Shown here one piece after another: positions 59,725-64,000 of a stretch of DNA of 64,000 nt (position 1 is its first letter; every line of letters starts with the position of its first letter). This DNA comes from Proteobacteria bacterium UBA981 (GTDB lineage Bacteria; Pseudomonadota; Gammaproteobacteria; Ga0077536). The DNA lies in the NCBI GenBank assembly GCA_002292285.1, contig DBBP01000016.1, positions 1 to 64,000 on the forward strand, given 5' to 3'. The position numbers were made by a program, and so were the translations under genes. The notes beneath the pieces are model-generated. The model was not told the origin of the DNA, made no database searches, and was given only the letters and a program-made list of their open reading frames with translations.

Positions 59725-60538
59725 GGGACCCGAGATTCGGCTGGCAGCCGACAAAATTGCACGCGTGCTGATCGGAGAGCCATTGCGCAAGGTGATACTG
59801 ACGCCACCGCTAATTCAGGATTATGAAGAGGTCCTGCGAGGAGCAACGGTCACAGCCGTCGACACGCGCGGCAAAGCGATGCTGACACACTTCGATAATG
59901 GCCTGGTGATGTACAGCCACAATCAGCTGTATGGACGCTGGTATACGAGCAAACTGCCCAAATTACCGAAAACCACGCGCAGTCTCAGGGTTGCTTTCGA
60001 CACCGACAGTCATACGGCAAGGCTCTACTCGGCAACCGATATCGACATTCTTGAACGTGACAAGCTGGCACAACATCCGTTTCTACGCGCTATCGGGCCT
60101 GATGTTCTGGATAAGAAGACCACAGCAGCCAAGATCCTCAAGCGTCTCAAGTCGGATCGATTTTCGGGCCGTGCCTTTGGCAATCTGTATCTTGACCAGC
60201 ACTTCCTGGCAGGAATCGGCAATTATCTGCGCTCGGAGATTCTTTGGTGCGCCGGGGTTTTTCCTACCAGCCGGCCAAGAGATCTCGGCGACGAGCGTCT
60301 CAAGAAACTTGCTGGCGAAACACTGAAGATCAGCCGCCGCTCCTACAAAACTCGCGGGATCACTGTTACGCCCAGTCTTGCGAAGCGACTAAGGAACAGT
60401 GGCACACGTTATGCGGACTATCGACACTTCGTGTTTACCCCCGACGGCCAACCCTGCTACGTGTGCGGTTCCAGCGTTGAACGGACGGATGTCGGCAGTC
60501 GCAAGCTGTTCTATTGTCCGACATGTCAGCAGCGATGA
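59717..60538 (+). CDS. nei: Endonuclease VIII (Fpg/Nei DNA glycosylase)
   Basis: 273 aa from ATG 59717; after Met removal the N-terminal Pro is the Schiff-base nucleophile (MPEGPEIRLAADKI, with catalytic Glu). Lys in the DTRGKAMLTHF loop, HNQLYGRWY, the H2TH region LYLDQHFLAGIGNYLRSEIL, and a C-terminal zinc finger (CYVCGSSVERT … FYCPTCQQR) are all present. It excises oxidised pyrimidines. Co-expression with DUF2256 and nearness to the ChrR block suggest an oxidative/photo-damage role. Confidence 0.94.
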   Translation: MPEGPEIRLAADKIARVLIGEPLRKVILTPPLIQDYEEVLRGATVTAVDTRGKAMLTHFDNGLVMYSHNQLYGRWYTSKLPKLPKTTRSLRVAFDTDSHTARLYSATDIDILERDKLAQHPFLRAIGPDVLDKKTTAAKILKRLKSDRFSGRAFGNLYLDQHFLAGIGNYLRSEILWCAGVFPTSRPRDLGDERLKKLAGETLKISRRSYKTRGITVTPSLAKRLRNSGTRYADYRHFVFTPDGQPCYVCGSSVERTDVGSRKLFYCPTCQQR

Positions 60539-60540
60539 CG

Positions 60541-61020
60541 CCTCAAGCCGATCACTGATCCTTGAATATAAGACGAACAAACGCCCTTTATCGCGATCCC
60601 GTCGAACACCGCCGGTTCATCAAACCGTCGTCAACCGACACTTCGACACGGCGTTGGCCTGAATTGCGCGCCCGAGCCGAAAGAAAGTCCGCACGTCGGC
60701 GCAATTTTTCGGCGTTTTTCTTGGTTAACACGACAGCGTCCGTGCAGCCTCTTCGAGGTCGCCGCACGGCTGCTTGGTCGATACGTCTTAGCCGAATAAG
60801 CGGCCTCGGGGTGTATCTCGAGACGGAGGCGAATGCATAATCATTGTGGAGTCTCTGCGCTCTAGGTGAAGGAGGCTCTTCTCAATCACCACGGGAGCTT
60901 CGATGCAGGCGATGAGCTTGGCGTGGCCGCAGCAGCAGTTGCAGATGTCGACGTTGAGGTTGAACATCCGCTCCAGGTCCGGTGTCCACGCCGAGGTTGA
61001 ATGCATATGGCTTGATTGTA
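60541..61020. mobile_element. Compound scar: IS21-end repeat plus IS91 N- and C-terminal fragments
   Basis: At 60545–60560 AAGCCGATCACTGATCC matches one unit of the IS21 end repeats at 54.9 kb. Next, plus strand, VHQTVVNRHFDTALA (about 60615–60662) matches the start of IS91 transposases and the similar scar at 62.9 kb. On the minus strand 60788–61006 reads LERMFNLNVDICNCCCGHAK, LIACIEAPVVIEKSLLHLER, and RGRLFG, the IS91 C-terminus. Opposite orientations show rearrangement. Confidence 0.7.
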
Positions 61021-61062
61021 AGAACGCAGTACGCTTCCGGGCACTAGCAAGTTCGAGGTCTA

Positions 61063-61542
61063 TCAGGGGGCTTGTGCAATGGCCTTGAAGAAGAGGTTAG
61101 GATAGTCGTCCGGACCGCGCGGGGAGACGCGCTCTAACTGGGCTTGTGCGAAAAATTGTGTCGAGACGCGCTCGGAGCGAACCCAGGCGCCGCCAATGCC
61201 CTGCTGCCGTACGGCGTCGAATACAGCAGTCATAAGTGCGTTACCAACACCCTGATTCTGGATAATCGGTAACACATAGAGCCCGTGCAACAGCGCCGCG
61301 CCCTGATCGTGGCGTAGATCAAAGAGCGCCACGCCGATTGGGTGGCCAAGTCGCTCACAGACAAACACATCGAATTGAGTGAGATCGGTCGCGTCGTAAC
61401 ACAGCACAGGTACCGACAATCGCTTCACGCGTTCCGCCATCGGCCAGCTCATCACCGCAGAGCTGACTATGCGGTTGATGGCCGGTAGATCAGCAGCAGT
61501 GCCTTTGCTGAACAGCAGGTTGCTAGTCTTTGCCAGCCTCAT
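61063..61542 (-). CDS. GNAT-family N-acetyltransferase, last gene of small-membrane-protein operon
   Basis: 159 aa from ATG 61542, overlapping the preceding tiny gene by 20 bp; ATG 61581 is an alternative. Acetyl-CoA site LLHGLYVLPIIQNQGVGNAL. Similar to the 40303–40821 GNAT along its length (MAERVKRLS / LSERVQRLS; TDL; LHG.YV; Q..G.G). The substrate is unknown. Its coupling to three small membrane genes suggests a joint function. Confidence 0.82.
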   Translation of the reverse strand: MRLAKTSNLLFSKGTAADLPAINRIVSSAVMSWPMAERVKRLSVPVLCYDATDLTQFDVFVCERLGHPIGVALFDLRHDQGAALLHGLYVLPIIQNQGVGNALMTAVFDAVRQQGIGGAWVRSERVSTQFFAQAQLERVSPRGPDDYPNLFFKAIAQAP

Positions 61543-61636
61543 CTTTCTGCATTTTCCTGAATTCGAGTATGGTAAGGACAACAGCGATGGACATCATGCT
61601 GAAGACAAACGCGGCCATGTATATCAGGTCTGGCAT
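61523..61636 (-). CDS. Tiny membrane protein (37 aa)
   Basis: From ATG 61636: MPDLIYMAAFVFSMMSIAVV then LTILEFRKMQKDEAGKD. One transmembrane helix with a charged cytoplasmic tail. The ATG overlaps the stop of the upstream gene (TAATG). The longer frame to 61750 lies inside the neighbour and is rejected. Function unknown. Confidence 0.65.
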   Translation of the reverse strand: MPDLIYMAAFVFSMMSIAVVLTILEFRKMQKDEAGKD

Positions 61637-61818
61637 TATTGCTTTCTCCCCATCAGTGCTGACAGCTTGAAGTAGATGCCAAACGCGAGAATCGAGGGCA
61701 CCCAGATTGCGGTGAAGATGGCCTGTTCGCGATCTCCCATGACGAACCACATGTAAGCGGAAATCACAAAAGACACGCCGACTGCCAGGAGCAGAAAGAA
61801 GTCAGAAGTTTTGAACAC
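61636..61818 (-). CDS. Small membrane protein (60 aa)
   Basis: MFKTSDFFLLLAVGVSFVIS … MWFVMGDREQAIFTAIWVPS, ILAFGIYFKL. Two hydrophobic helices; the 'GD..QAIF..IWVPSILAFG' text resembles an uncharacterised small-protein family in marine proteobacteria. Coupled to both neighbours (2-bp gap upstream, 1-bp overlap downstream). Confidence 0.7.
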   Translation of the reverse strand: MFKTSDFFLLLAVGVSFVISAYMWFVMGDREQAIFTAIWVPSILAFGIYFKLSALMGRKQ

Positions 61819-61820
61819 GG

Positions 61821-62054
61821 TTATTCCTTCTCATTTAGGTTTACTAGATTCCAGTCGGTTAGCCCGTAGAGCACGGCGCTGACGAGACAAGCGCTGATCG
61901 TGACTGTGGCCATGACGCGCAGACCCGTCACGTTACCGAATTGAAGAAAGTCGATTGAAATAATGCCGACGAGCATCGCCGTTAGTATGAGGACGCCACA
62001 AAACGCTATGCCGTTGCTGGCCCATCGCATGTAAAAAATGGTCTTCATAGACAT
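61821..62054 (-). CDS. Small membrane protein (77 aa)
   Basis: MSMKTIFYMRWASNGIAFCG, then VLILTAMLVGIISIDFL and VMATVTISACLVSAVLYGL: two transmembrane helices and a polar tail. First gene of the four-gene minus-strand unit; divergent from the PAS gene. No family recognised. Confidence 0.7.
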   Translation of the reverse strand: MSMKTIFYMRWASNGIAFCGVLILTAMLVGIISIDFLQFGNVTGLRVMATVTISACLVSAVLYGLTDWNLVNLNEKE

Positions 62055-62235
62055 AGTACGTCCAGGACCAGTAGTTAGATCACCGAGTGCGCCGGTACCC
62101 TGAAATGAAGGGTTTGATCGTCGCGCCAGGTCTTGGCAATTGTGCTTTAGTGGTTCTCATTGTCTAAAACCTGATCCAAAGGCGGCGCTCCTGCGTACAA
62201 GGTGCAGTAAGAAACTAAAGAAATGAGGAAAAAAA

Positions 62236-62634
62236 ATGGCTTCTGCAATCGAGACAGCTCTTAGATCAACTGAAACTAGCGTGGCAATGCTGAAAGTGCT
62301 CGCTGAAAATAGTTTCGATTCCATCCTGGTAACTGATGCGACAGCCAGAGGGAAAATCATTTACGCAAATAAGGCTTTTAAAAAGCTTACCGGTCACGAT
62401 CCTGCTGAAGTTGTTGGGAAAACACCTCGAATTTTACAAGGCGGGGGCACTGATAAAAAAGTAATCGAGCGTCTGTCTAAAGCACTTCAAAATGGACGGA
62501 AATTCGAAGGAAAAGCCATCAATTACAAGAAAGACGGCACGCCGTTCATCATGTACTGGCGAGTGCTGCCAATCAAAATAGGCAAAAAGATTGAAGCCTG
62601 GGTTGCTATTCAGAGAGAAGGGTCTGTTATTTGA
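62236..62634 (+). CDS. Single-domain PAS protein (LOV-like without the cysteine)
   Basis: 132 aa, one PAS fold: FDSILVTDATARGKIIYANK, AFKKLTGHDPAEVVGKTPRI, LQGGGTDKKVIERLSKALQN, NYKKDGTPFIMYWRVLPI. The frame is that of LOV domains, but the photoactive 'GRNCRFLQG' motif is GKTPRILQG, so it lacks the flavin-adduct cysteine. No output domain is attached; it may dock to another protein. Good AAATGAGGAAAAAA site before the ATG. Confidence 0.88.
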   Translation: MASAIETALRSTETSVAMLKVLAENSFDSILVTDATARGKIIYANKAFKKLTGHDPAEVVGKTPRILQGGGTDKKVIERLSKALQNGRKFEGKAINYKKDGTPFIMYWRVLPIKIGKKIEAWVAIQREGSVI

Positions 62635-62884
62635 CCCCTACATCCTTGACCCGTCACCACTATGTCATCAAGTTATGGTTAGGACATTAATTCCCAGGGC
62701 TGCACAGTTTGCATCTAAATGCTGATGCCCGCCTAGGACTTTAAGGCAAGGTCATTTTATGGCGTTTGAATAGCCTCCTGCATCCGGAATAGATCTCTAA
62801 AAGGTTTACCACGAACTATTTCACACGTCTCAGAATTTATCTGTGAAGATTCGGGGTCGGGTCAGGCTTTTTCGCAACGACATC
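62635..62884. other. Intergenic, nothing assigned
   Basis: About 250 bp between the PAS gene and IS91 debris; no gene seen. Confidence 0.4.
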
Positions 62885-63400
62885 GGAAGATAGGACGAAT
62901 GAAGGCCCTTTCTCGCGAACGCCGCGAGGATCGCCGGCTCATCAAGCCGTCGTCAACCGGCACTTCGACGCGGCGTTTTCCTTGCTCAAGACAACAGCAC
63001 CCCTGCTGAGATTGAGCGCGCTTCCTAACCGCTGGATCAACGTCACAGCACCGTTGCGGGCTGTCGTGCCGGAAAATCCGGCCTTTATGTGCAGGGATGC
63101 GCGAGAGCGGCCTTGCTCCAATGAGCAGCAATGGTTCGGTATACGATCCCAAGTGCCTGGCCCGTGACCGCCGGGCGGCTGGCAAACAAAAAACGCAATG
63201 GATTTGGAAAGCTCAATACCCATTGGCGCATCGGCTGTTCGGCAAAGACCTCGTCCACCAGCAGCGCAGCACGCTCTGCTTTGACTTCCTGCGTCCTGCA
63301 GTCGTCGGCCATGCGTCCGGCGCCGCAACTGGCGCAAAAACCGCGCCGTTTACAGCTGAACGTCACGAGGTGCTCGGCATGGCATCTCTTGCACCGGCAT
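62885..63400. mobile_element. Rearranged IS91-family fragments
   Basis: Plus strand 62893–62990: SPAHQAVVNRHFDAAFSLL, an IS91 N-terminal piece nearly identical to the 60.6-kb scar. Minus strand from ~63400 to ~62990: TFSCKRRGFCASCGAGRMAD, AALLVDEVFAEQPMRQWVLS, FPNPLRFLFASRPAVTGQAL, GIVYRTIAAHW, then after a shift GAVTLIQRLGSALNLS. The two halves face each other, so the element was broken and inverted. Confidence 0.75.
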
Positions 63401-63468
63401 TGCTTACGATCCGAATTGGGTCTGGGTACGTATCCTAGTCGTGGTTTAATTTTTTTGCTGAATAGCTG

Positions 63469-63726
63469 ATGAACATTGCAGTCGTTTTTGCCGGCTTAAG
63501 CAGCAGAGCGGTCTCACTCGGAGCACTGTACGTTCTGATCGAGCTCAGTACGGCTTACTGGCAGCCGCAGCGCGCCGGAGAACGTTGGAAAGCGATCATC
63601 GCCCTGGAAAAACTCGAATATTTCGCGCCAGTATTCAAATGGCTGATGCCACTGTTTGCTCTGCTGGCATTGGTCCAGTTTTTTATCGCCGTGAGCCGGC
63701 CGCTCGTTGCCCTCGGGCTCAACTGA
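63469..63726 (+). CDS. Small membrane protein, unknown
   Basis: 85 aa with two hydrophobic stretches (VVFAGLSSRAVSLGALYVLI and WLMPLFALLALVQFFIAVS). No recognised family; the ATG follows a weak site. Could be real; moderate doubt because it lies among debris. Confidence 0.5.
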   Translation: MNIAVVFAGLSSRAVSLGALYVLIELSTAYWQPQRAGERWKAIIALEKLEYFAPVFKWLMPLFALLALVQFFIAVSRPLVALGLN

Positions 63727-64000
63727 GGCCCGCGCAGGAACCGCGGGCGCCAGGCGCTGTTGGTGTTACCCGCCGGTAGCCGGGGTTCGGACCAATACAT
63801 TTTACTGAACCACCTACGGATTATCGCCAAATACCGCGTAGAAAAAGTGCTTAGGTCGCGCTACGCCCGACGTTTTTCTGATTTTAGATAACTTGCCTAC
63901 GAACCTGCCCTCTTAAAGCTTGACTTGATGGTTCTTAATTTAAACCTAAGCGCAGCGGCAAACACCAATTTTAAAATCTGGTCTAAAATTTCAAGCAGAT
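63727..64000. other. Window end, no gene seen
   Basis: About 275 bp with no supported feature. Confidence 0.4.

Noticed and set aside
62236..62634. Blue-light LOV photoreceptor
   Set aside because: The adduct-forming cysteine is absent (GKTPRILQG).

Overview
The window is bacterial and most resembles a gammaproteobacterium. It opens with the classical tuf–S10–spc–alpha ribosomal order ending in rpoA–rplQ. It also carries a class III PHA synthase pair (phaE–phaC), a GTP-type PEP carboxykinase, RppH, a cytosolic-type malate dehydrogenase and a ChrR/ECF sigma cluster. I cannot place it below class with confidence; the mix would fit Chromatiales-, Xanthomonadales- or Woeseia-like lineages.

Layout. 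1–13.7 kb: 3' end of tuf, then 28 same-strand genes of the S10/spc/alpha operons, with secY and rpmJ. 13.7–16.1 kb: a transposon graveyard holding eroded IS256-type and IS3-type transposases on the minus strand. 16.1–18.6 kb: a large membrane hybrid histidine kinase. 19.6–20.6 kb: a HAL2-like bisphosphate nucleotidase. 20.7–28.0 kb: a carbon-storage locus with acs, phaE, phaC, a phasin, pckG and the regulator phaR; sequence motifs upstream of the phasin gene and of phaR look like PhaR operators. 28.5–34.6 kb: sucB and sucA (minus), divergent mdh, then rppH. 34.6–37.8 kb: two small secreted proteins, a gabD-type dehydrogenase and a RidA protein. 37.9–39.7 kb: an ssrA-like attachment site with terminator, followed by an AbiEi/AbiEii toxin–antitoxin pair and a transposase scar, which looks like the edge of an integrated island.

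40.3–54.4 kb is a dense accessory block organised around an ECF sigma factor and its ChrR zinc/cupin anti-sigma factor (the singlet-oxygen/photo-oxidative stress pair). It contains a lipocalin, CIA30, DUF3833, DUF6134, SDR and NTF2-like genes on one strand. On the other strand are an FAD amine-oxidase-like protein, DUF1365, a cyclopropane-synthase-like methyltransferase, an MFS carrier, folE and a renalase-like flavoprotein. Several parts are damaged: DUF3833 has one in-frame TAA, the renalase-like gene has a one-base frameshift, and an eroded duplicate of part of the block lies at 48.1–48.4 kb. Motifs resembling ECF (RpoE/ChrR-type) promoters sit between the divergent halves and before DUF3833.

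54.8–64 kb is a mosaic of a truncated aminotransferase, a broken IS21 element, several IS91 fragments, three acetyltransferase genes or neighbours, a DUF6279 lipoprotein, DUF2256 plus an endonuclease VIII (nei), a tightly coupled operon of three tiny membrane proteins with a GNAT, and a single-domain PAS protein. I saw no tRNA, rRNA or CRISPR array.
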